Source: Coturnix japonica
Lineage: Eukaryota > Chordata > Aves > Galliformes > Phasianidae
Assembly: GCF_001577835.2 (NCBI RefSeq)
Contig: NC_029516.1
Coordinates: forward strand, 74,841,221-74,905,220
Length of the DNA: 64,000 bases
Direction of reading: 5' to 3'
Shown here: piece by piece, positions 25,201 through 34,600 of the stretch
Numbering within the stretch: position 1 is the first letter of the stretch
Layout of the letters: every line of letters begins with the position of its first letter
Made by a program: the position numbers and the translations under genes
The notes under the pieces: model-generated
Database searches by the model: none
Seen by the model: the letters and a program-made list of their open reading frames with translations, nothing else
Told to the model about the DNA's origin: nothing

Positions 25201-27235
25201 TGAAAGGAAAAAAAAAAAAAAGGAATAGGAAAAATAACTTCTTTATTATCAGATGTCCATTTTACAGCCCTTTGAATAGGTATCACTGTATTCTGGCAAC
25301 ACAGAGGACAGCCCCAAGGCAGAACACACAGTTAAAGCAGAAATCTAGTGTCTACGAGCATTCACATCCTTGCTTTGCTAAGGAAACTATGAAGGAATCT
25401 CAGAACTGTTAAGGTTTGGAAGAGCCTTCTAGAGAGCATCCAGTCCAACCCTCCTGCTAAACCTCCTCAAGTAGGTTCCCTAAAGCAAGTCACAAAGGCA
25501 GGCACTCAGATAAGTCTTGAACATCACCAAAGAAGGAGATTCCACAACTTCTCTGAGCAGATTTTGCTAATCAGTCCACAAGACAGAAACCTGCATTAGG
25601 GTTTCTCAAGTGGTTTCTCGCATGAGAATCAGAACCAGGAGATAAAAATTTGCAATCTCTAGCCCTGCTCTCCTCTGTTTTTTCTTTTCTTTTGCCATTT
25701 TATCTTGTTCTGTTCTAGGGTTGAACAGGAACAGCAAAAAAATGCTTAGATAATCCTTTACCCTATCAGAGTATTTCTCCACTGCTGCAAAAACACATCA
25801 TAATCATTCTTTGAGGACCAAAAAGCACTCCAGAAAGCCCTCACAAAACAGTCACATCAGTATTAGGTGATTATCAATCTCATCTAGACTCAAAATAATG
25901 ACACAGATGGAGGATCTGTTCATTTAGCACCCAGATGGTAGCCAGTAACAAGCTTCTTTTCAGTTGTGTCTTCATAGTGAGGTAACTCCTATTACCCTAG
26001 CCCGATGCTGTGCTAAAATTCAGAAGAGATTAGATTGTGTCTTCATTACACTTTCTAATTCAACTCACTGTCCTCATTTCAGCTATCACACAAACAACTT
26101 GAGAACATCTGAATTTAATGCACAAATTAGAGTTATAATATAATTATAATTGTGTATAGAAGACATAAACCCAGAGAACATTATTATCAGGACTTACTTC
26201 ATGCCATTAAATGTGAACCTATTAGTGGGAAGAAAAAAAAGGGAAAAAAAAAGATATGAAGTATAATAAATCTTATTAAGTCAACACATCTTAGTTACTT
26301 TAAACATACATACTCACCTTTTTTCTTAACCCATAGTGCCAATACCACGCACAGGAACAGTTTTACTACTTCAGAACATATGTTCACTGTCGTAGGAAGA
26401 TAATCGTATTTGTTATCTGTGGGATTCAGCAAATTGTAGAGAGTACACCGTCAGATTCCTCTCGCATTCACAATTGGATAAAAGAAACATTTTAACCCCT
26501 TCAGTCAGAATTAGAGCCTCTGCTCATAAACACGAAGCGTTAGCACTTCTATTACGAGTACTCAGCTTTTGACCAGTCAGTTGCCCTTCTGTGCTGAAAC
26601 TTTTCTTCAATCGCTCTCAGTTTACAGTACATACATCATTCTTAAAAGAATAAAACCAGTAATATTTCCCCCCCAAACAATGATATAGTATGTTTGCCTA
26701 CTAGAAGAAAGCTTCCAGGATGACACAGCCTACTTGGGGATTTTATCCTTTCTTTGACAGCATATTTTGCTAACGCTTGCTGAAAAGAGAAGCAGTAAGA
26801 CAGCTTGCACACTACTATACCATCTTCCCCTAAAGATGTTGTGAATCAAACTGGTCATGCACTACTAATAGCGCTTGCCCAACTTTATATTTGAAAATTA
26901 GCTATAAAGTAATTTATTGTCTCATCTTTTGAGGCTAATCTTCAAAAGGATCAGTTATCTTGTAACCTCAAATTGTTATTCTATGTTAGACCCAATGAAA
27001 TTTAAGTCTTAGTTCATGCAATGGAAAGCTAGGTTTTAGGGTGTCTGTTATACCTGAAATGACAAATCTTACTTGACATTCATTATGTTTACTGCCCAAT
27101 GGTACCTTCATTAGCAGAATATTTCATCAGGAGGATTCGACTGGAGCCCAGAGCAATGAAGACTCCTCCAAGTAGGAAGGTGTAGATGGTTGTCTTGGAG
27201 CAAACCGCAGAGCGACGACAGCACTTGCTCTCCAT
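19196..27235 (-). CDS. SLC35A5: SLC35A5, nucleotide-sugar transporter, complete coding sequence
   Basis: Multi-pass Golgi-type membrane protein of the SLC35A nucleotide-sugar transporter family, expected to exchange UDP-sugars for UMP. Six coding exons in minus-strand order: 27235-27106, 26416-26318, 25199-25066, 22410-22343, 21168-20373 and 19264-19196. Phases agree throughout and give 431 residues (human about 424). Landmarks: [14 protein letters not shown] start, [19 protein letters not shown] first membrane segment, [59 protein letters not shown], a luminal loop with NSS and NVT N-glycosylation sequons, [40 protein letters not shown], and an acidic cytosolic tail ending IETDEDSL. It is divergently transcribed from ATG3 across a shared CpG-rich promoter. 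Identity is secure; substrate is inferred from the family. Confidence 0.96.
20373..21168 (-). CDS. SLC35A5: SLC35A5 coding exon 5 (large)
   Basis: Acceptor ctcctag|GCGAAA, donor AGTGGG|gtaagg. 796 bases that carry most of the transporter: [19 protein letters not shown], the luminal loop with Cys residues and sequons, [57 protein letters not shown], and [13 protein letters not shown]. Confidence 0.96.
21459..21520 (-). mobile_element. Decayed CR1 3' fragment
   Basis: AATCACAGACTTGAAGGATT then AAAAGGAAGTC resembles a degraded CR1 3' end. Only about 60 bases are recognisable. Confidence 0.4.
22343..22410 (-). CDS. SLC35A5: SLC35A5 coding exon 4
   Basis: Acceptor ttttctag|GCAATG, donor CTAAA|gtaagt. 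Encodes [20 protein letters not shown] plus VL and a split Lys. Confidence 0.93.
22725..23565 (-). mobile_element. CR1 LINE with part of ORF2 reverse transcriptase
   Basis: Minus-sense CR1, 840 bases, covering the C-terminal half of reverse transcriptase. Recognisable pieces: [40 protein letters not shown] then [28 protein letters not shown] then VDGTKL, and [20 protein letters not shown]. The catalytic FADD box reads FVDG and the reading frame is interrupted between 23150 and 23400, so this copy is dead. Confidence 0.9.
24541..24592. repeat. C-rich then A-rich low-complexity patch
   Basis: Two runs of ten or so C broken by CGCCTACCTT, followed by a run of nine A. In SLC35A5 intron. Confidence 0.85.
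25066..25199 (-). CDS. SLC35A5: SLC35A5 coding exon 3
   Basis: Acceptor ctttcag|AGGGCT, donor CAGCCA|gtaagt. Encodes a divergent linker, [16 protein letters not shown], and the conserved [20 protein letters not shown] plus LSYLQP. Confidence 0.93.
25394..25570 (-). mobile_element. CR1 LINE 3' fragment
   Basis: GAATCTCAGAACTGTTAAGG, TCCAGTCCAACCCTCCTGCT and GGAGATTCCACAACTTCTCT are the usual reverse-sense CR1 3' landmarks, moderately decayed. Confidence 0.8.
26318..26416 (-). CDS. SLC35A5: SLC35A5 coding exon 2
   Basis: Acceptor cccacag|ATAACA, donor AAAAAAG|gtgagt. Encodes [20 protein letters not shown] and [12 protein letters not shown]. Confidence 0.93.
27106..27235 (-). CDS. SLC35A5: SLC35A5 coding exon 1
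   Basis: ATG at 27235-27233; donor GAAG|gtacca. Encodes the short cytosolic N-terminus and first membrane segment through MKYSANE. A likely acceptor lies just upstream (gctgacag|CAAGG), so a non-coding exon sits near the CpG island. Confidence 0.93.
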
Positions 27236-27495
27236 TCTGCTGCCTTGCTGTCAGCGCCCTTTGGACGGTACAATACAGACACATTATAAACAGTACTTCC
27301 AGAAACTGATACAGTGAGGTGAAACATGTGCCTTTTATTGCTTTGTGTTATTGTAAACAAATTGGTTTGTGTTGAGAGCCATGACTGCATGCTACAGTTA
27401 TTTTATTAAAAAGGGAAAAAGATGTGATATGTGGACCAGCAAGAGTGGAATAAACACCTCACATACACAGTGATACCTATGGAATACTGAGGTTC

Positions 27496-27794
27496 TAGTG
27501 AGCTGGGGATTGGCCTCTTCTCTCATGTAATCAGTGATAGAACTAGAGGGAATGGTTTTAAGCTGCGCCAGGGGAGATTCAGGCTGGACATTAGGAAGTA
27601 TTACTTCTCGGAAAGGGTAGTCAGGGATTGGAATGCACTGCCCAGGGAGGTGGTGGAGTCACCGACCATGGGAGTGTTCAAGAAACGTCTGGATGTCGTG
27701 TTGATGAATATGATTTAGCTGGGAAGTATTGGTGATGGTTGGACTAGATGATCTTCTAGGTCTTTTCCAACCTTGACAATTCTGTGATTCTGTG
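27496..27794 (+). mobile_element. CR1 LINE 3' end
   Basis: Plus-sense copy with CAGGCTGGACATTAGGAAGT, TGCCCAGGGAGGTGGTGGAG, TTGGACTAGATGATCTTCTA and the ATTCTGTGATTCTGTG end. Confidence 0.93.
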
Positions 27795-27849
27795 TTATTT
27801 CTATACAGGCCTTTTAGCTTTGAATACACACGCATGTATATAACATAAG

Positions 27850-27975
27850 GGTCAGGTTGGAAAGGACCTTATAGCCCATCCAGTTCCAACACCGTGTCAT
27901 GATCAGGGCTGTCACCCACCACACCGGGCTGCCTGTTCCAGACCAGCTGCTGCTCCCAACCCCAGCACACAGGGC
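27850..27975 (-). mobile_element. CR1 LINE 3' fragment
   Basis: GTCAGGTTGGAAAGGACCTT, ATCCAGTTCCAACACC and CACCACACCGGGCTGCC, in reverse sense. It abuts the left edge of the CpG island. Confidence 0.8.
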
Positions 27976-28418
27976 TGCACAGGCCACCTACGGTTCTTCC
28001 TGCAGCTGTTTCAGCAGCTCAGCCGCTCGCTAACGAAAGACGGAAGGGCGGCGGCCCCGGCACTGGGGGGGTACGGGGACAGTCAACGCTCTGGCACCCG
28101 GCCCCGCTCTCCCTCATGGGCTGCACTTCAGCCTCGCCGCTCCCTGCCACGTCTCCACCTCACGCCGCGGGACGAGCCGGGCCCGCAGGAGGCGGCGGCC
28201 GCCGAGACGGGGGACCGACAAGGCGCACCCGACGCTCGGCTCTCTAGGGCCGGTTCTTACCGAACTCGACCGCGAATCCCCACCCCCCAACCACCCAGCA
28301 CCTCCCCCCTCCCACTGCCCCTCCGAGCGGGACCCCCACGGCCTCACCTGGCGGGGCGGAGCCGAACGAGGCGGGGCCTTCCCCCTCCTGCGCTGCCTCG
28401 TTCTCCATGACAACTGCC

Positions 28419-28424
28419 CACGTG
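28419..28424 (-). promoter_or_regulatory. E-box CACGTG, site 1
   Basis: On the minus strand it reads ATCACGTGGG, the extended TCACGTGG form bound by MiT/TFE (TFEB, TFE3, MITF) and USF factors. Binding is inferred. Confidence 0.5.
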
Positions 28425-28463
28425 ATCCAAGCTCACTTCCGGGTCTCTCCCCGCCCCCCAAAC

Positions 28464-28469
28464 CACGTG
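28464..28469 (-). promoter_or_regulatory. E-box CACGTG, site 2, with adjacent GC box
   Basis: The minus strand reads TCACGTGGTTTGGGG followed directly by a GGCGGGG box (28450-28470). This is the mirror image of the module at 28536-28561. Confidence 0.5.
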
Positions 28470-28501
28470 ATCCTGAGGACGGCCGGCTTCTCGTCTCGTC
28501 C

Positions 28502-28513
28502 TGCGCATGCGCA
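28502..28513. promoter_or_regulatory. NRF-1-type palindrome
   Basis: TGCGCATGCGCA is a perfect 12-base palindrome matching the NRF-1 consensus. It lies midway between the two inverted E-box/GC-box modules, about 110 bases upstream of the ATG3 start codon. Confidence 0.7.
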
Positions 28514-28535
28514 CGCGATATGCGTGACCCGTGAG

Positions 28536-28561
28536 TCACGTGGTTGGGGCGGGGGGCGGGG
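28536..28561 (+). promoter_or_regulatory. E-box site 3 with GC boxes, CLEAR-like
   Basis: GTCACGTGGT at 28535-28544 matches 8 of 10 bases of the CLEAR consensus GTCACGTGAC. It is followed by GGGGCGG and GGGGCGGGG boxes and overlaps TGAGTCA (AP-1-like). It lies about 60-85 bases upstream of the ATG3 start codon. Confidence 0.5.
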
Positions 28562-28622
28562 CTGCCAGTGCCGCCGTGAGTGTTGTTGGCTGCGTTGCTC
28601 GGTGCCGTGTCCGTGCGGCGTG

Positions 28623-28694
28623 ATGCAGAACGTCATCAACACGGTGAAGGGGAAGGCCCTGGAGGTGGCCGAGTACCTCACTCCCGTCCTCAAG
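28623..28694 (+). CDS. ATG3: ATG3 coding exon 1
   Basis: ATG at 28623; donor CTCAAG|gtaccg. Encodes the 24-residue amphipathic N-terminus [20 protein letters not shown] plus PVLK. Phase 0. Confidence 0.96.
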
Positions 28695-31600
28695 GTACCG
28701 GACTGCGCGGAGGGCGTGCGCTCCATGGAGCGATGGGGATATTCCTGGGGGGGGAAGGGTGGCTGCCCTGTCTGTGTAGGCCCGGGTATCGGCTGCAATG
28801 AGGGAGCGGGCAGCGCCGTGCTGCCGTGGGGCTGAGCTGTGCTTTGTGTCCCGGCAGGGCTGGAGCTGCCCACGGGGGGTGGCAGGGCCTAGAGAAGAGA
28901 AGGTTGCGGGGTGACCTCATTGCAGCCTTTCAATACCTGAAGGGAACTTACTCCCAGGAGGGGAGTAAACTCTTCGAAAGGGCTGATAATAGCAGGACAC
29001 GGGGAAATGGTTTTAAGTTAAAAGACGGAAGGTTTAGGTTGGATGTTAGGGGGAAGTTCTTCACTAGGAGAGTGGTGAGGCCCTGGAACAGGCTGCCCAG
29101 TGAGGTTGTGGATGCCCCGTCCTTGGAGGTGTTCAAGACCAGGTTGGACGGGGCCCTGGGCAACCTGATCTAGTAAATGTGTATGTTTGGTGGTCCTGCC
29201 AGGCAGGGGGGTTGGAACTACATGATCCTTGAGGTCCCTTCCAACCCGGGTCATTCTGTGATTCTGTGGTGCTGGGGGAACAGCTCGTCTGTCACCGGTT
29301 TGTGCTGAAGCGGCTGGATGTTAACGCCGCTGAGAGCGGGGACGGAGCCTAAATGTGCTTGTGTAGTTTTGAGTATGGTTTCAGGTGTGGGAGCGCAGCT
29401 TTCTCAGCTGACAGCAAAAGCAACTTGTGATGTCTTCATTGTGCAGATCTAACTCTGTATAGCACAGCTGGCTGTACCAGCACTGCTAAATAAATGGCAG
29501 CGTCTGCACGACATAACAGCAAACACTAGAAATTCTTGATGGTCTCCCTTAATAACATGCTTATAAAGGTGTACAGCACATCTATTCCTGCTTGTTTAGG
29601 TAGGTGGGAAGTGATTTTTCTCCATTTCTCAGCTCTGCATTATATTTTTACCTTCTGTTTACAAGTATTTTCCTCTTCAAAAATCAACTCTGTATGGAAA
29701 TATTTAACTTCTCAGCAATCTCACTACTGACATTCAGACTTTATTAAAATACATGGGTCACTCTGAAAGTAATGCCTCCTATTTATTTCCCTGGAAACTA
29801 CAACAGATGCAGAGAGTACAATAACACTATTTGACAGAGAAAGTTCTCAGCTACAAATCATGATTTCTCAACATAGGCACCAGCATTTGCTGTGTGTTTT
29901 TTGCTAGCAGTGAACAACAGACTGTGTGCCGCTGCATCATTAGAGATGACCAGCAGTTGCCACTGCTGAAACACACTAGCCACCTCTTCACTGTGCCCAC
30001 ATTCACTATTTGGTCTCCAGAAATATCAGTGAATGTCAGTGGCAGCTATTTTTTTTCCATGAAGGAATTCAGTGGCCCACCTTTGTTTCGTCCACATTCC
30101 CACATTGGGTGCCATTTTATCAGACTGCCCCTCTGCTGCCATTTGTCATGTGGCAACCAAGTGAAATGGAATATTGGTGGGAAGGTTCGACCCCTACTGC
30201 CATATCACCTACACCTGCCTCTGACATAGTTGATCCACATAAGAAAACAGGGGGTATTACATCTGGAGTAATCCTTGTATGTCTGCTGTGATGGCCTACA
30301 ACAGTGAGCTCTCTGGCTATAGTTTTGCTGTGTGACCTTATACATGACTTGTACTATGCAACCTGGATCCTCAGACAGGAGTCAGTGATATGCAATTAAT
30401 AATTGAACTTATCCCTTAAAAGCAAATAATGAGCTCCTGCCTGGATGGCCTATCTCTGTAGGTTTGTCTACCAGTACAACCCATCTGCAGCTGTGAATTT
30501 GTGTGGAATTGTGACTTGTTCACTGTTGCACAACTGGTATTTGACCATGTGAATGGTGGAGGAGTCTTTGTGCTCGGATGTACTGGGGGGCTGTGGAACT
30601 TCTCATGCGTGGGAGGTGATGATAACATGCATGTATTCCCTTTACAAGGGGACTTAAGCAAGTGCTCTGATTTCTTCAGAATTTAACTTCAGCTACCATG
30701 TCTCATGGATCACAGAATGACTCGGGTTGGAAGGGACCTCAAGAATCATGTAGTTCCAACCCCCCTGGGCTTGCATACCACAGGATGCCCATAGATTGAA
30801 ACAAGTGAACTCTTTACCCTTTGGGAACAGAGAGTAGTTATTTTACGTTTCCTAATGTAATTCCAGAAGCACAAGCTTGTTCTTTCTGCATAACACGTAT
30901 GGATACTTTTGAGGTTAAACAGTAAGTTGACTGTAATGTGGTTTTGTATAATATGTTATCTGGAATTCCCAATATTTGTAGTAATCCAATGTGGTTCTTT
31001 AGGGTTCTTCTTTAGAGACGTAATGGGAGAGAAGGGAATCAGGTGTATTCATGTGTGCCTCCCCTGCCCAGGGAGGTGGTGGAGGCAGTGTTCAAGAGGC
31101 ATCTGGATGAGGAGCTACGAGACATGGTTTAGCGGCTTGTGGTAGCAATGGTAATGTGAGGATGGCTGGACTGGATAATTTTGTAGGTCCTTTCCAACCT
31201 TGTGATTCTATGAAATAGGTGCTTGTTTCCTTTTGTATAGCACAGGTGTTATAGCACCAGTGTCAAGAACTAAGTTAAGCAGCATCTGGTTTTCTTTAGT
31301 GCTTTCCTAGTGACCGCACCTGCTGAAGTTGTAGCCAAACAAGAAATTCTTTGCATTTGCTGCTTTTAGTCTTGATGGAAAGAATCATGGGTTCTTCGGG
31401 GCAAGAAGTTATGTAGTAATGGCTTGGAAAGTGACCTATGCCATCCTTGAAATTTATATTCTTTCAGAAATTCTTAAAAAGGTGGAAAACAGCAGGTTTC
31501 CTTGAGGCTATTCAGAATGTAAAAACATAGATGAATCCTAAACAGAATAAACAGAATACACTCTCCAAATTTGATTACACTGAAAATATAGTCTTTATAG

Positions 31601-34600
31601 ATGTTGTCTTTAATGCAAAAGTTCTTAATCTTTCTATGAAAAACTAAATGATGTGGCCATCTGCAATCGGTTGTAATTATAACCTGTTCAGTGGTTTGTA
31701 TAATGAAGGCATCACAACAAAATGGGTACAAAAAAAGATAATAACAGAGTCATTGGAACTTTTCTTACCACAGGTGAAAGTTGATTCAGTCCTTCATTTT
31801 AATACCTTTCGTACCTGGGAACCCACATACTGATGCATTACACTGTCACTGAGTGTTTTAAACAGTCTCATAATTAGTACTCTGAAGATGGTTACTTCCA
31901 GCTGCTTTTCTGTCTCTGACTGGTAAATGTAATACAGAGTGTAAGGTGTCTTATTTTATTTTTATTATTATTCTTACAATATATTTATTATTATTGACAT
32001 AATTGGCTGTATCAAAAGCAAAAAATAATAAATTAAAAACCGCTACCAACAAAACAACTTTGGAATCCTATCATGAACCTCATTCCCCTCCCCCACACCT
32101 CCAAGTCTGCTGCAAAGTAATATTATTAGGCCTTATGTTATAGGATATGGAGGTATCAGCATAAGCAGAGGCTGACTTCAAGCTGCTTTGCAGATCTATG
32201 TGGACTGAGCAGATATTTTTGTCACCAGTAAAGTGAGTATGTTGATTTGCCAGCCAAGCTCAAAATCTCTGTTTTTTCTGTATTGCAGGAATCCAAATTT
32301 AAAGAAACTGGAGTCATTACACCTGAGGAAGTAAGTATTTAGAACCTTTGAAAATACATTTGGAAAGCATGGAAGTACTGATGATTTTTACTCAAAGTGA
32401 CCGTGCTCATTTAAAACAGTTTATTTCTTTTGTCTGCTAAATATTCCTTCTTGAAACAATTTCCACACTGTGAAAGCTCTAAATGGCCTTCTTACTCTAC
32501 AGGTGAAGTCGATCAACATCAGAATTCTTTTTGAGATCTGAGTGTGGGGTGTCTTTTCATCATTCAGAAATCATTATTCTCGAATGTCGCTTTCCTTTTC
32601 ACAGTTTGTGCGGGAAAACTAGGCCCACTGGGTTAGAATAAGCTGGGTAGATTTTGAGTTGGTACAGTTTTTGCATGGTGAAATAGCTGTGAACTTTGAT
32701 ACTAAGAGAAAGTAGAGTGAAGATTTTTAAAAGTTATTTCTTTGGAACAAAGATCTACGTAAGTTTTTTTCAATCTACTCAGTGTCTGGTTATCCATATC
32801 TAATAAATGTCAGTGGTGAAATATGGAGGTTGGTGCTTATTTCTTAACGCATTCTGGTTACTCCTCTGTTGCAATTATCTGCAGTTACAGTCTTGCTTCA
32901 GTTCTTGCTGCAAAATTGCTTTGAACGCTAGAAGAGAATTAAACTCTTTTCGTAGCTGAAACTCAAATAAATATACATAAATGCTTTTCCTGGTTTGATT
33001 TTTGTATGGAAAGCTTAAGTTCAGTTATTCATCTCATATTAATCTTTTCAGCGTCTTTGTAAAACATGAAAAGTAGCTAATAAAAATAATTTATTCATCA
33101 CAACGTCAATGATGTAACTCGGACTAGGAAACAATGGTTAGTTTGCATTTCCTTCAGGTGAAGTTGATTTAGTTTCATAAGTCATCATGATTAGCTGAAA
33201 AATAGTTTAAAGAAAGCATCAAACTAGTATGAACAGATTAGCTGTGTAATAAGTATCAGAGGAATATCCAAGTGAAATAACAGTAGTATTGCAGGAATTG
33301 TGTATTGTTTTCTTATGCTCTATTTTAACAGTTCTTTAATTTTTTCTTACCTTAACAGTTTGTCGCAGCTGGTGATCACTTAGTTCACCACTGTCCTACA
33401 TGGCAATGGTAAGTATAAGCACAAAAGATTTGCATAAAGTTAGCATCCCTACCAGTGCTTTGATGAGTTTCCATTGGATACAACTGTACAATCATCTCAT
33501 TTCAGAATAGTACTTTGACTCTTGCAGTACAATCTATCTCTGTGATGAAGATTCATGAACTTTAAGTCAAACGGGTCTTATTTATTGTTCTTTGTAGTAA
33601 TAGGAGAAATAAGGGTTTGTTTGTGGGTTTTGGTTTTTCATTTTTTTTCCTCCATAGGCTCTGGTGGAAATAAACTAGTACATACCATGCATGCTTTCAG
33701 TATTTAGCTGCAGTAGCAGTGTCTCTCCCCAAGTTTGTCTTTGGTGATTAAAAAAAAGCAAAGGCCACATCCAACCAAAATTGCTAAGAACAAGTTGTAA
33801 TTGGGGTGTTTTAAGCAAGAGTTTGGTTAAATACTTACAGGTTGGCCCACACCAGGTAGCTTTGTGCTGTGTTTGTTCTGGGAAATCCCTTGTTATTCAC
33901 ACACAGCGGGGGGTGCAAATAAGGTACTTTCTTACATTTTGTTAGTATCTTGCATTATAAAAGCAACCATTCTGTGCAGCTGATATAACGGACCATGAAC
34001 AGATGAAGGAAGAAATATTATACTTAAATCAGTTTCTTGCCTTTTTAACTGTCTTCTTCAGAAGAAAAAAAATAAGATGGTGAATCATGCCTGTGCATAA
34101 GCAGTTTGCACCAGGCTGTTTAGAAGATTAGAAGACTTTTATTCCAAACCAAAAAGGAAGGAAAGTAAAAGGAAGTGCTCTGAATAATGTGGGTTTAGCA
34201 AAATTACTGGAGCTCTGGTTACTATGGACAGGTTTTAAATCTTCAGAAGTCCATTTCTTTTTCTGAAGTTGCTTTCTAGAGATGCTTGGTACTACATTGT
34301 TGCTGGTTCTAGTATGTTACTTAGAGACTAGACTGTTCTGTCAAGCCATCTTTGCTTGGCTCTCTCAGGGTGAAGAAAATTTTTTCAGAGCAGAAAATAT
34401 TTGTAATCCAAGACTTGATAGTTTAGGAATGGCCAGCTTTCTTTGATCTGGAACAGGTGTTGAAGTCTCCCCGTGGCCAAGGGCTAAGTTGTAGCAAACA
34501 AAATCTGTGAAGAGTTCAAAAGGAGTACATGAAATACTTGTGATGTAGATTGAAAATAGGGTTCTTTTCCTTGCACATCATCAAATTCCCAAACTTTTTG

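Larger units (their letters stand above)
19265..28347 (-). other. SLC35A5: SLC35A5 introns
   Basis: Introns at 19265-20372, 21169-22342, 22411-25065, 25200-26317, 26417-27105 and, upstream of the start codon, 27236 to about 28347. They contain CR1 pieces at 21459-21520, 22725-23565, 25394-25570, 27496-27794 and 27850-27975, a C-rich/A-rich patch at 24541-24592, and otherwise featureless AT-rich DNA. Confidence 0.7.
27960..28870. promoter_or_regulatory. CpG-rich bidirectional promoter of SLC35A5 and ATG3
   Basis: A sharply GC- and CpG-rich island in an otherwise AT-rich window, lying between the divergent SLC35A5 and ATG3 starts. It has no obvious TATA box. It contains an NRF-1-type palindrome TGCGCATGCGCA (28502-28513), an ETS/GABP-type site CACTTCCGGG (28434-28443), GC boxes (28450-28458 and 28546-28561) and three TCACGTGG boxes. 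This is typical housekeeping promoter architecture. Two possible donors for the SLC35A5 non-coding first exon face left: CCAG|gtgagg ending at 28348, and CGGTAAG near 28260. Confidence 0.85.

Noticed and set aside
28114-28873. Several open frames of 115-146 codons on both strands
   Set aside because: They sit in the CpG island, where stop codons are rare by composition; Pro/Arg/Gly-rich translations have no family resemblance. The one at 28826-29173 is read through the CR1 copy.
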